From positions 62,001-126,000 of the forward strand of contig NZ_JAILWC010000002.1 in assembly GCF_025699125.1 (NCBI RefSeq): a stretch of DNA of 64,000 bases, given 5' to 3'. Each line of letters starts with the position of its first letter. Positions within the stretch are counted from its first letter, which is position 1. The translations under genes were made by a program, and so were the position numbers. The notes under the pieces are model-generated. The model saw only the letters and a program-made list of their open reading frames with translations, was not told the DNA's origin and did no database searches. This DNA comes from Nitrosopumilus sp. (GTDB lineage: Archaea > Thermoproteota > Nitrososphaeria > Nitrososphaerales > Nitrosopumilaceae). Below, piece after piece: positions 25,744 to 33,957 of the stretch.

Positions 25744-27531
25744 ATGACTCACAGGGTAGCTGTTTTAGATCAAGATCTATGCCAACCAAAAAAATGTGGT
25801 CTAGAATGTATAAAATACTGCCCAGTAAACAAATCAGGAGCAGAATGTATTGTTCTGAACGAGGAGTCAAAGAAAGCAAAGATAGACGAAGACATCTGTA
25901 ATGGGTGTGGGATTTGTGTAAAAGTATGTCCATTTGACGCCATCACCATTGTGAATTTGGCAAGCGAGTTAGCTACCGATAAAATACATCAATACGGGGC
26001 AAATTCATTTAGACTGTTCAAATTACCCACTCCAAAAAAAGGCGAAGTCGTGGGATTATTAGGAAGAAACGGAATGGGAAAAAGTACTGTAGTAAATATC
26101 CTATCAGGAAATTTAAAGCCAAATCTTGGAAGATATGAAAATCCACCAGAATGGAATGAAATTTTAAAACACTATAGCGGAACTGAACTCAAACAACATT
26201 TTGAAAAAATTGAACAAAAACAAATTCGAGCATCTATAAAACCACAGCAGGTCCATCACATTGCACAAGCTTTCGACGGAACAGGAAAAGAACTTCTTGA
26301 CAAATATGATGAAAGAGGAGTTTCAAGAGACTTGATCAAAGAATTAGGATTAGAAAATTCTATGGAACAGAGTTTAAAGGAGTTAAGTGGAGGAGAGTTA
26401 CAAAGGATTGCAGTAGCTGCTGCTGCATCAAAAGATGTGGAATTTTATTTCTTCGATGAACCATCATCGTATAATGATGTTTTTCAAAGAACAGGAGTTG
26501 CTCGTGTAATTCAAAACTTGGCAAAAATTGGGAAAAGCGTAATGGTTGTAGAACATGATCTAACATTACTTGATTTTCTTAGTGATTATATCGAAGTTCT
26601 TTATGGCGAACCTGGGGCTTACGGAATTGTCTCAACCATACTTTCTACAAAAATTGGAATCAATGTATTTCTTGATGGATATTTGCCAAACGAAAATGTC
26701 AGATTTAGAGACAAAAAGTTTTCTTTTGATGTGTCATCATCTACTACAGACATATTTGAAGAAGGAAGTACAATTGTCACATATCCTAAATTAGTAAAAA
26801 AATACCCTACATTTTCAGTAACTATTGAAGCTGGAGAAGTAAGAAAAGGCGAAGTCCTAGGCATAATGGGAGCCAATGCACTAGGAAAGACAACAATGAT
26901 GAAGATGATTGCAGGAGTTGAAAAACCAGATTCAGGCAGTATTAATAAAAAAATAAAGATAGCATACAAACCTCAATATCTCCAAAACGACATTGACGTA
27001 GATGTCATATCAGTATTGGACAAAGCAAATGGCAATCCAGTGGAAGGAAGTATGGAAGAAGAACAAATACTGGAGCCATTAAAAATCAAGAAACTATACA
27101 ATAAATCTATCAAAAATCTTTCTGGTGGAGAATTGCAGAAAATTGCAGTTGCGTCATGCCTATTACAAAAAGTGGATTTGTACGCATTAGATGAGCCCTC
27201 TGCATTTTTAGATGTAGAAGACAGAATTGCAGTTGCAAAATTCATACAGAAATTTGTTCGTTCTTTTGGAAAATCAGCAATAATCATTGATCATGATCTA
27301 CAGTTGATGGATTTGATTTCAGATTCAATAGTAATTTTTGAGGGAGAGTCAGGAGTGGAAGGAAGAGCTACTACCCCAATGAGAAAAGCTGAAGCAATGA
27401 ATAGATTTCTAAAATCCCTTGATATGTCATTTAGAAGAGACGAAAGAAGTCTCAGACCTCGTGTGAACAAACTAGATAGTAGATTGGATAAAAATCAGAA
27501 AACATCAGGAAATTTCTATTACAAGCATTGA
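25744..27531 (+). CDS. abce1: Ribosome recycling ATPase ABCE1 (RNase L inhibitor homologue)
   Basis: 595 residues. Two [4Fe-4S] sites at the N-terminus (CQPKKCGLECIKYCP and CNGCGICVKVCP) precede two ABC ATPase domains. Walker A motifs are GRNGMGKST and GANALGKTT, and both signatures read LSGGELQ-R/K. The hinge and the C-terminal motif are in place. It splits ribosomes into subunits after termination. The Trm5-like gene overlaps it by 4 nt (TTGA). Confidence 0.97.
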   Translation: MTHRVAVLDQDLCQPKKCGLECIKYCPVNKSGAECIVLNEESKKAKIDEDICNGCGICVKVCPFDAITIVNLASELATDKIHQYGANSFRLFKLPTPKKGEVVGLLGRNGMGKSTVVNILSGNLKPNLGRYENPPEWNEILKHYSGTELKQHFEKIEQKQIRASIKPQQVHHIAQAFDGTGKELLDKYDERGVSRDLIKELGLENSMEQSLKELSGGELQRIAVAAAASKDVEFYFFDEPSSYNDVFQRTGVARVIQNLAKIGKSVMVVEHDLTLLDFLSDYIEVLYGEPGAYGIVSTILSTKIGINVFLDGYLPNENVRFRDKKFSFDVSSSTTDIFEEGSTIVTYPKLVKKYPTFSVTIEAGEVRKGEVLGIMGANALGKTTMMKMIAGVEKPDSGSINKKIKIAYKPQYLQNDIDVDVISVLDKANGNPVEGSMEEEQILEPLKIKKLYNKSIKNLSGGELQKIAVASCLLQKVDLYALDEPSAFLDVEDRIAVAKFIQKFVRSFGKSAIIIDHDLQLMDLISDSIVIFEGESGVEGRATTPMRKAEAMNRFLKSLDMSFRRDERSLRPRVNKLDSRLDKNQKTSGNFYYKH

Positions 27532-28364
27532 CTCGGATGTTAAAAAAAGCACTTTCAAGTGTGCTTTCTGAAAAAGAAAGTGTGGATTTGATCTCAGCAT
27601 TTGATCAAATTGGAGACATAATTATTGTAAGAATCCCAGATTCCCTGTTGTCAAAGAAAAAAATCATTGGGGAAACTTTGCTAAATGAAGTAAAAATTGC
27701 CAGGAGTGTATTCTATCAAGCATCAGATGTGGAGGGAGATTTTCGCACAAGGAATTTAGAAATCCTAGCAGGAGAAGACAATACTGAGACAGAATACAAA
27801 GAATTCGGATGTAAATTCATAGTTGATGTTGAAAAGGCATTTTTTTCACCTAGATTATCAACAGAAAGAGAAAGAATTGCAAATTTGATTCAAGATGAAG
27901 AGGTAGTGACAAACATGTTTGCAGGAGTTGGAATGTTCTCGATAATGGCTGCAAAAAAGAAAAAATGCACTGTTTATAGTTTAGATATCAATCCAGTTGC
28001 CTCAAAACTATGTGAAAAAAATATAGAACTAAACAAATTAACGGGAAAAATAATATCAATTAATGGAGATGCATCCAGAATTATTGAGGATCAGTTAGAG
28101 AATAAATCAGATAGAACATTGATGTTATTGCCAGAAAGATCGGATGAATTTCTAAAATCTGCAATTAGCACAACTAAAAATGAAGGAATAATTCATTATT
28201 ATTCCCATATTCATGCTGATAAAAAATCGGAAGCTGGAAAACTTTCAGAAGAGCATTACCTTCAAGTCACACCAGTTAAATCAGAAATTCTAGGATCAAA
28301 AATTGTAAGGGCAGTAGGTCCAAGATATTATCAAACAGTAGTTGATGTAAAAATTTCTAAATAG
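27528..28364 (+). CDS. trm5: tRNA (guanine-37-N1)-methyltransferase, Trm5-like
   Basis: 278 residues from TTG 27528 (an ATG at 27537 is possible). Motif I is VVTNMFAGVGMFSIMAAKK and motif II is YSLDINPVASKLCEKNIELN, both typical of Trm5/Tyw2 enzymes; KFIVDVEKAFFSPRLSTERERI is the family's preceding block. The NPPY/LPE region is LMLLPERSDEFL. It methylates G37 next to the anticodon to prevent frameshifting; a Tyw2-like role is the alternative. Coupled to ABCE1. Confidence 0.85.
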   Translation: MTRMLKKALSSVLSEKESVDLISAFDQIGDIIIVRIPDSLLSKKKIIGETLLNEVKIARSVFYQASDVEGDFRTRNLEILAGEDNTETEYKEFGCKFIVDVEKAFFSPRLSTERERIANLIQDEEVVTNMFAGVGMFSIMAAKKKKCTVYSLDINPVASKLCEKNIELNKLTGKIISINGDASRIIEDQLENKSDRTLMLLPERSDEFLKSAISTTKNEGIIHYYSHIHADKKSEAGKLSEEHYLQVTPVKSEILGSKIVRAVGPRYYQTVVDVKISK

Positions 28365-28583
28365 TTAATCTTCAGATGTAATTGATGCAGATGATGGTTT
28401 GGTTGTTGCCATAACGTATCCAATCCATGCAATAACTCCAAGGATTCCTCCTGCAATCATCAACACAGATAATTGCAGTACAATCGGACTCCATTCTGAA
28501 AGCATCAACAAATATGCATAAAGGAAAAATCCACCTATACAAAGAACAAAAATTATGATACCCGTTCCTTTACGTTTATCCAT
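28365..28583 (-). CDS. Small two-span membrane protein
   Basis: 72 residues: a basic start (MDKRKGTG), a first membrane helix (about 8-28), a short loop with Trp, and a second helix (about 35-58) ending in GYVMATTKPSS. No motif that I recognise. Convergent with the Trm5 gene, with no gap. Confidence 0.65.
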   Translation of the reverse strand: MDKRKGTGIIIFVLCIGGFFLYAYLLMLSEWSPIVLQLSVLMIAGGILGVIAWIGYVMATTKPSSASITSED

Positions 28584-28620
28584 GGCGAGAAATTTTTTGT
28601 GAGTTATTTATTGGTTTGAA

Positions 28621-29118
28621 CTAATCTAATTCAATGGCCATAAGATATGCATCTTCACCATCTCGATAATATGCGTTTAATTGTTGTCGAATTACAAATC
28701 CAAGTTTTTCATATAGCCTGACAGCTTCATTATTACTACACCTTACTTCGAGATAAAATTCATCACACTTTCTTAATTTGACACCATTAACTGATTCTTC
28801 TACAAGTGCTTGTCCAATACCTTTTCTTCGATATTCGTCAAGAACTGCAATAGAGACCACATGACCTTTTTTAACAAACCCTAATTTTTTGAAGTTTGAA
28901 AATCCGTATTCAGTTTTACACATTATGTAACCTACATGTTTTCCTCCTATTTCCGCAACAATGAAAGCTTCTGGAAGTTCTGCAAGCAAACTCTCATAGA
29001 AATAATCAGAGTAATGCTCTGGAAGGGTTTTCAAATTGATTTCCATCACAGAGATAAGATCGCTGGGTTCTGCTCTTCTAATATTGCAATCCCCTAATTG
29101 CCTTAGAATTACTTGCAT
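28621..29118 (-). CDS. rimI: RimI-type N-terminal protein acetyltransferase
   Basis: 165 residues from ATG 29118 (MQVILRQLG); the frame reaches an ATG at 29139, but the shorter start fits the family. Full GNAT motif A: VVSIAVLDEYRRKGIGQALVEES, then YLEVRCSNNEAVRLYEKLGFV, which is the RimI/Ard1 signature. Archaeal members acetylate the N-termini of many proteins after Met removal. Confidence 0.9.
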   Translation of the reverse strand: MQVILRQLGDCNIRRAEPSDLISVMEINLKTLPEHYSDYFYESLLAELPEAFIVAEIGGKHVGYIMCKTEYGFSNFKKLGFVKKGHVVSIAVLDEYRRKGIGQALVEESVNGVKLRKCDEFYLEVRCSNNEAVRLYEKLGFVIRQQLNAYYRDGEDAYLMAIELD

Positions 29119-29192
29119 ATTATAGATTAAGAGTATCAATATTTATTTTTAAACCAAAAGACCATTTAATGGAAAGATTTAGCATTTAAGAG

Positions 29193-30299
29193 ATGGAAGA
29201 CACCTCACAAGAAGACATTATTTCATTAGTCAAATCAATATTTGAGGTAAGTGATTTTACAAAAACAGAATTTTCCTTAGAGTTTAGAATAGAAGATTAT
29301 GATTTCAAATCAAAGTTTGAAAATTTAGCAAGAAAATTAGAGAATATGAGTTATGCTGGAAAGTTAGAAGAAATAGATAACGGAAGATACGTAATCATTC
29401 AGAAATTTTCACCAAAAAAACAGAGAAGATGGATGAGTTCTTCTTGGACTCCTCGAATATTATTCGCAATTGTCATTTCATTTGTAATGATTGATGGATA
29501 TTATAGGACATCAGGAACAAATTCGATAATAGAGATCGGTGATCCTCTAGAGATGGCAGGGGTCTATACTTTATCATTGTTAGGAATTTTAGGAATTCAT
29601 GAACTCGGTCATATTATTGCTGCAAAAATACACAGGCTGAAAACAACTTGGCCTTATTTCATTCCAGGATTACCTGTGATTGGAATTCCAACTTTTGGAG
29701 CATTTATTCAATCACGAGGTTTAACAATTAACCGAGAAATATTATTTGATGTAGCCATTGCAGGTCCAATTGCAGGATTGGTAATTGCGATAATAGTTTC
29801 AATTTACGGAGCATATACTGCGCCAATATTGGATCAAGATATTGCAGCAGGATTATTTGCAGAATCGAAATTAATTGAATGGAATCAAGGAGAACCACTT
29901 CTAATGACAGCGAGTTTGGCGTTATTTGGAAAAGGAGGAGATGGGCAGGAAGTAATAATGACACCAGTAATGTTTGCGGCGTGGATTGGATTTTTAATTA
30001 CATTTTTGAATCTGCTTCCAGCATGGCAATTAGATGGAGGACATATGGCAAGAACATTACTTGGACCAAAACTGCATAGATACGCAACTTTTGGAAGTAT
30101 GGCAATTCTAATTTTGTTAAATTATTGGTTAATGGCAATGTTAATTCTCATTATGAGTTCAAGAAATCCCGGGGCCACACCACTTGATGATATATCGCCA
30201 CTTTCAAGAAATAGAAAACTTGCATACATTGGAATTATAGGATTAGCAATTTTGTGTGCACCGTTACCATCAGATTTTCTACCGAACTTTCTACCTTAG
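29193..30299 (+). CDS. Site-2-protease-type membrane metalloprotease (M50)
   Basis: 368 residues. A soluble N-terminal domain (about 1-90) precedes six or more membrane helices. The zinc motif HELGH lies in a helix near residue 140 (GIHELGHIIAAK), and the third metal ligand motif LDGGH is near residue 283. These proteases cut membrane-bound substrates within the bilayer, often releasing regulators. No PDZ domain is seen. The last 9 nt overlap the convergent gene. Confidence 0.9.
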   Translation: MEDTSQEDIISLVKSIFEVSDFTKTEFSLEFRIEDYDFKSKFENLARKLENMSYAGKLEEIDNGRYVIIQKFSPKKQRRWMSSSWTPRILFAIVISFVMIDGYYRTSGTNSIIEIGDPLEMAGVYTLSLLGILGIHELGHIIAAKIHRLKTTWPYFIPGLPVIGIPTFGAFIQSRGLTINREILFDVAIAGPIAGLVIAIIVSIYGAYTAPILDQDIAAGLFAESKLIEWNQGEPLLMTASLALFGKGGDGQEVIMTPVMFAAWIGFLITFLNLLPAWQLDGGHMARTLLGPKLHRYATFGSMAILILLNYWLMAMLILIMSSRNPGATPLDDISPLSRNRKLAYIGIIGLAILCAPLPSDFLPNFLP

Positions 30300-31373
30300 C
30301 AAAAGTCTAGCGCCATCTGTAACAACTGCAACCTTTTGTCTTACTCCTTGTGTTTTTAGAATATAATCCATGGAATATTTTATTCCAGGTAGTGAAATCA
30401 TATTCAGTTTCTTGGCGTAAAATTCTGGTAAAATTGAAACTAATCCAATTTGAAAATTCTTTTGTACTTCTGTGAGAAATAACAAATCTTCCATTCCACT
30501 GAGATATTTTGTAGGATTTCGCAGTTGTTCCAAAGTTAATCTGTCTTCAATATATTGTTGAATTGCATCAGAACCTAATCCACCCTTACATTCAGCTACT
30601 AAAATTGCAAGACCGTCTTTTTTGATTGCACTATAACAATTCCAAAGGGATGAAAGTGATTTGCCCAAATTGAAATTACTTGCATCCTTACCTGTACTAA
30701 TTATCATAGTTTTATGTTCCCCTATATCCTTGATTGAATTAGATTCCAAAATTTTTGATGTTGAAAGAGTTTCTGATGGATGGCCAATTGAAAAATCAAG
30801 TATGCCTTTGGAATTTGCTACGATTTCGATCCCTTGAATTTCAAAATTATCAGTAAATTTTTTTGCTTCCACTAAACTTTCAGTATGCTGTCCAGGAACT
30901 GGTAAATTGCCTTGTCTTTTTGCATATGCTGAAAGCATGGAATCCAAACCAAATTTTTTGATTAGACGAGTTGAAATGGTTTCATAACCGAATAATCCAT
31001 CAAATTCCATTTCTCCCATGAAGACAAGATTTGAATTAGAAATGTCAACGCCATCAAATTCGTTTATAGAGCTTCCTTCAGGAAGTCCTGCTTTGACCAA
31101 ATTCAAGATTTTCTTCTCAGCAAAAATTTTCGGGAACGGTTTTGATTTTTGCTCACATAATGTGAACAAAGAAGAGATGATTTTTTGAATGGATTTTGAA
31201 TTATGCAAAACAACAAGTTCCATAGGTTTGGACAAATCAAGAGAATTTAGTTTTTCATTGATCGCAGAATCTTCCAAAATTTTTCCATCAGAATCGATTT
31301 TTTGTTCTAAATTTTCTGCTCTTATATCCAAAACAACGTCTGTGACACCATAATTTAACCAGATTTCAGGCAT
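30291..31373 (-). CDS. LarA/DUF2088-like protein (tentative)
   Basis: 360 residues. The start EIWLNYGVTDVVLDI resembles the N-terminal YGKG strand of the nickel-pincer racemase LarA family. The later ILVAECKGGLGSDAIQQYIE and a C-terminal VAVVTDGARLLL also recall that fold. No larB/larC/larE cofactor genes are nearby, and the catalytic His/Lys set was not confirmed by eye. Treat it as a conserved protein of uncertain function. Confidence 0.55.
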   Translation of the reverse strand: MPEIWLNYGVTDVVLDIRAENLEQKIDSDGKILEDSAINEKLNSLDLSKPMELVVLHNSKSIQKIISSLFTLCEQKSKPFPKIFAEKKILNLVKAGLPEGSSINEFDGVDISNSNLVFMGEMEFDGLFGYETISTRLIKKFGLDSMLSAYAKRQGNLPVPGQHTESLVEAKKFTDNFEIQGIEIVANSKGILDFSIGHPSETLSTSKILESNSIKDIGEHKTMIISTGKDASNFNLGKSLSSLWNCYSAIKKDGLAILVAECKGGLGSDAIQQYIEDRLTLEQLRNPTKYLSGMEDLLFLTEVQKNFQIGLVSILPEFYAKKLNMISLPGIKYSMDYILKTQGVRQKVAVVTDGARLLLR

Positions 31374-31423
31374 AATTCATTGATAATACAAACCAAAATA
31401 AATCCAGTGTAGTTAACTTTGGT

Positions 31424-32029
31424 ATGGAATTTGTAAAAGAGTTTGCAACCTTTTTGTATCAAAAAGGAATAATAAAATTTGGAGATTTTACTCTTGCAAG
31501 TGGAAAAAAGAGTTCATACTATGTAGATTTAAGACTAGTTCCAAGCTATCCTCACGAATTTAGGAAAATGGTGAAATATCTTGAAAATGAGATTGCTCAA
31601 AAAATTGGTTTAGAAAATTTTGATTCTTTTGTTTCTGTACCAACAGGAGGATTGGTGATAGCATCAGCGTTAGCAATAGAAACTGTAAAACCGTTAATCT
31701 ATGTCAGAAGCAAACCCAAAGATTATGGTACTTCAAAAGCAGTTGAAGGAAAAATTCATGAGGGGATGAAAGTGATCATGATTGACGATGTGGCAACTAC
31801 TGGCGGTTCAGTTGTAAATGCAATAAAATCTCTAAAAGAAGTCAATATTTCAGTAAAGGATGCATATGTAATTGTTAATAGAATGGAAGGAGCAGAGGAG
31901 GCTTTGGCAGATTTAGAAGTCAACATGCATTCAATTCTAAATATTTTGCAGATAACAGAAACCTTACATGAACAAAATTTAGTGGATGAAAGTATTTTAG
32001 AAAAAGTGAAAAAACAAATCAACAAATGA
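31424..32029 (+). CDS. pyrE: Orotate phosphoribosyltransferase
   Basis: 201 residues. Transfers ribose-5-phosphate from PRPP to orotate in UMP synthesis. The PRPP loop is VIMIDDVATTGGSVVNAI; the N-terminal GDFTLASGKKSSYYVDLR and the flexible-loop region RSKPKDYGTSKAVEG are diagnostic of OPRT rather than other PRTases. Starts divergently from the LarA-like gene. Confidence 0.95.
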   Translation: MEFVKEFATFLYQKGIIKFGDFTLASGKKSSYYVDLRLVPSYPHEFRKMVKYLENEIAQKIGLENFDSFVSVPTGGLVIASALAIETVKPLIYVRSKPKDYGTSKAVEGKIHEGMKVIMIDDVATTGGSVVNAIKSLKEVNISVKDAYVIVNRMEGAEEALADLEVNMHSILNILQITETLHEQNLVDESILEKVKKQINK

Positions 32030-32142
32030 GTATTGGCAGCTCAGACAAATGCCTTCCAATCACCATTTCAGATATAACTCTGATTCTTCATTGCGGCCGA
32101 TAAATTTTGAATTGGCTCATTTTAAAACTAATGGAAAATAGA

Positions 32143-32216
32143 TGGGCCCGAAGGGCTTCGATCCCTTGGCTCACCGGTTATGAGCCGGTTACTCTACCAA
32201 GCTGAGTTACGGGCCC
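32143..32216 (-). tRNA. tRNA with CAT anticodon (elongator tRNA-Met likely)
   Basis: Minus-strand RNA starts GGGCCCG and ends CGGGCCC-A, a perfect acceptor. The anticodon arm is ACCGG-CTCATAA-CCGGT. The stem lacks the three consecutive G:C pairs (GGG/CCC) of initiator tRNA, so it is an elongator Met or a tRNA-Ile2 whose C34 is modified. A single CAT-anticodon gene occurs in this window. Confidence 0.93.
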
Positions 32217-32257
32217 TAAGCAGATGAATTTTTTCTTAGGTTTAAAATGTTATGAGA

Positions 32258-32890
32258 TTAACAATATTCTTCATAGCAACTATCAAGCAACATGTTTTGG
32301 GCAGAGATAGATTTGTCTGCAATTTCTATCAAGTTGTTTGAGTCAGTTGAAGATTTTTCTAAAATGTTTCTCCATGAAGCAGCATGTCGGATATCAGCTT
32401 CTGTATGAAGTTTGAAGTATTCTGTTGCATCATTACTTGTCATTCCATAAAATTCAGCCAACCCATCAAGTTTGGTTTGACTTATTTTTGGAATTTCTTT
32501 TTCAAAGGCATACATTGCACAGGCACCGCCTTCAAAAGAATCCATTAATTCATTTAAAATAGAAACGGCTTTCTGAGTTTTAGGCAAACCAGAATATGAG
32601 ATCAATTCATCTTCAGAGATACCAAGTTCTCCTGCAAACGCAATCCATGGTTTGATATGATCATATTCTTCTTGTTGATTTTCAATTAATTCACTTGTGA
32701 CTGAATTTGGTGCTTTTTCAATAATAGGAGTCATAAAATTTGGAACAGCCTTTACAAGTTGAAAATATTCTTTAGAATAACCTGCCAAAGATTCTTGTGT
32801 TAATTTTCCATCAGACCACATTTGATAGAAAGGATGTTTTAGTAAACTTCTTTCTTCAATCATTTCATCAATTTTTTTAATTATACTCAT
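32258..32890 (-). CDS. CADD/PqqC-like di-metal oxygenase, candidate para-aminobenzoate synthase
   Basis: 210 residues, heme-oxygenase-like helical fold. The family start HPFYQMWSDGKLTQESLAGY is at 19-38. Metal ligands by spacing are E130 (MYAFEKEIP), H162, D166 and H169 (LHTEADIRHA). The E-to-H distance of 32 and the H-x3-D-x2-H pattern equal those of Chlamydia CADD, and H78 is another likely ligand. CADD and its Nitrosomonas homologue supply pABA for folate, using a Tyr of the protein itself; Y22 is a candidate here. Thiaminase TenA is the more distant alternative. The function is inferred. Confidence 0.75.
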   Translation of the reverse strand: MSIIKKIDEMIEERSLLKHPFYQMWSDGKLTQESLAGYSKEYFQLVKAVPNFMTPIIEKAPNSVTSELIENQQEEYDHIKPWIAFAGELGISEDELISYSGLPKTQKAVSILNELMDSFEGGACAMYAFEKEIPKISQTKLDGLAEFYGMTSNDATEYFKLHTEADIRHAASWRNILEKSSTDSNNLIEIADKSISAQNMLLDSCYEEYC

Positions 32891-32970
32891 GTTTCATCTC
32901 CAAATTTGCCAATAAAAAAATCTTTGTTGTTTACAAAAGATTTTATGGTCAAAACGCAGAATTTTCTTGG

Positions 32971-33061
32971 GTTCCAGTGGTGTAGACCGGTCAAGCATAC
33001 TGCCCTTTCAAGGCAGTGATCCCGGGTTCAAAATCAAACGATGAAAATCCCGGCTGGAGCA
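32971..33061 (+). tRNA. tRNA-Glu (anticodon TTC) with a 15-nt intron in the T-loop
   Basis: The acceptor pairs GTTCCAG (32971-32977) with CTGGAGC (33054-33060), with discriminator A at 33061 followed by an encoded CCA. The anticodon arm is CTGCC-CTTTCAA-GGCAG. The T-stem CCGGG/CCCGG is intact, but 22 nt (33027-33048) stand where a 7-nt loop is expected, leaving an insertion of 15 nt within about 33031-33047. Removing it gives the standard TTCAAAT loop and a 76-nt tRNA. Archaeal splicing endonuclease removes such non-canonical introns. Confidence 0.92.
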
Positions 33062-33078
33062 CCAAGATTTATTTACTA

Positions 33079-33957
33079 ATGACAAAGTTTTTTGATCAGG
33101 CAATTTTGGACAGGAAAAATATTGAGATCAATCCTCTACTTGAAACCTATGGAAGATACATTCAAAAAATTGATGAAGCGTTAGATAATGAGCTTTCTCT
33201 TTATTCCGAATCCGAATTCATTGAACCGCTAAAATATTCATTGGACGGTGGAAAACGGATTAGACCCATTATTTTGACTCTCGCAGCCGAAAGCGTAGGA
33301 AAAATTGATGAAAATACACTATCGGCATCTTGTGCTGTTGAATTTTTACATATGGAATCAATCATTCACGATGATATTATTGACAATGAAACTATGAGAA
33401 GACAAAAGGATCCATTTCATATCAAATATGGTTACAATACCAGTGTACTTACAGGAGATTTTGTTTTAGGATTAATTCTTGCAATATCATCCAGATTAGA
33501 TAACGCCAGAATTACAAAAGATTTAGCCACAACTGCAATGTTAATGAGCGAAGGAGAGATGATTGAAAATAGATTAGAGACCAGCGAAGATGTTACGTTT
33601 GATGATTATCTTAAGGTAATTGAATACAAAACAGCAACTGCTTTTGAAGTAGCTGCGAGAACAGGGGCAATTATTGCAAATGGTACCGAAGAACAAATCG
33701 AAGCATTAACAGAATATGGAAAAAACATAGGGATTGCATATCAAATAAGAGATGATCTGTTGGATTGGAAAAATGAAGATAAACTGTTTAATCTATTAAT
33801 CAAAAAGAGTTCTGATCCAAGAGATGTTTTTAATAAAATGGAAGAGTTGTTAAAAGAATATTCTGAGAAAGCAAGAGCAGGTTTAAGAAAAATCCCAGAC
33901 AATGATGCAAAGATGAATCTAGATAATTTAATTAAATTTACTTCATTTAAGGCATAA
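33079..33957 (+). CDS. Second polyprenyl diphosphate synthase
   Basis: 292 residues from ATG 33079, only 17 nt after the tRNA-Glu gene. An upstream GTG at 33016 in frame lies inside the tRNA and is rejected. GGKRIRPIILTL, the first Asp motif HDDIIDNETMRR, KTATAFEVAARTG and the second motif RDDLLDWKNED are all present. It may make a different chain length (for example for quinones or FPP/GGPP) from the idsA product at 12101-13081. The stop overlaps nuoN by 11 nt. Confidence 0.9.
   Translation: MTKFFDQAILDRKNIEINPLLETYGRYIQKIDEALDNELSLYSESEFIEPLKYSLDGGKRIRPIILTLAAESVGKIDENTLSASCAVEFLHMESIIHDDIIDNETMRRQKDPFHIKYGYNTSVLTGDFVLGLILAISSRLDNARITKDLATTAMLMSEGEMIENRLETSEDVTFDDYLKVIEYKTATAFEVAARTGAIIANGTEEQIEALTEYGKNIGIAYQIRDDLLDWKNEDKLFNLLIKKSSDPRDVFNKMEELLKEYSEKARAGLRKIPDNDAKMNLDNLIKFTSFKA

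Noticed and set aside
33016-33078. In-frame GTG extension of the second prenyl synthase
   Set aside because: It lies inside the tRNA-Glu gene and encodes its T-arm; the ATG at 33079 matches the family start.
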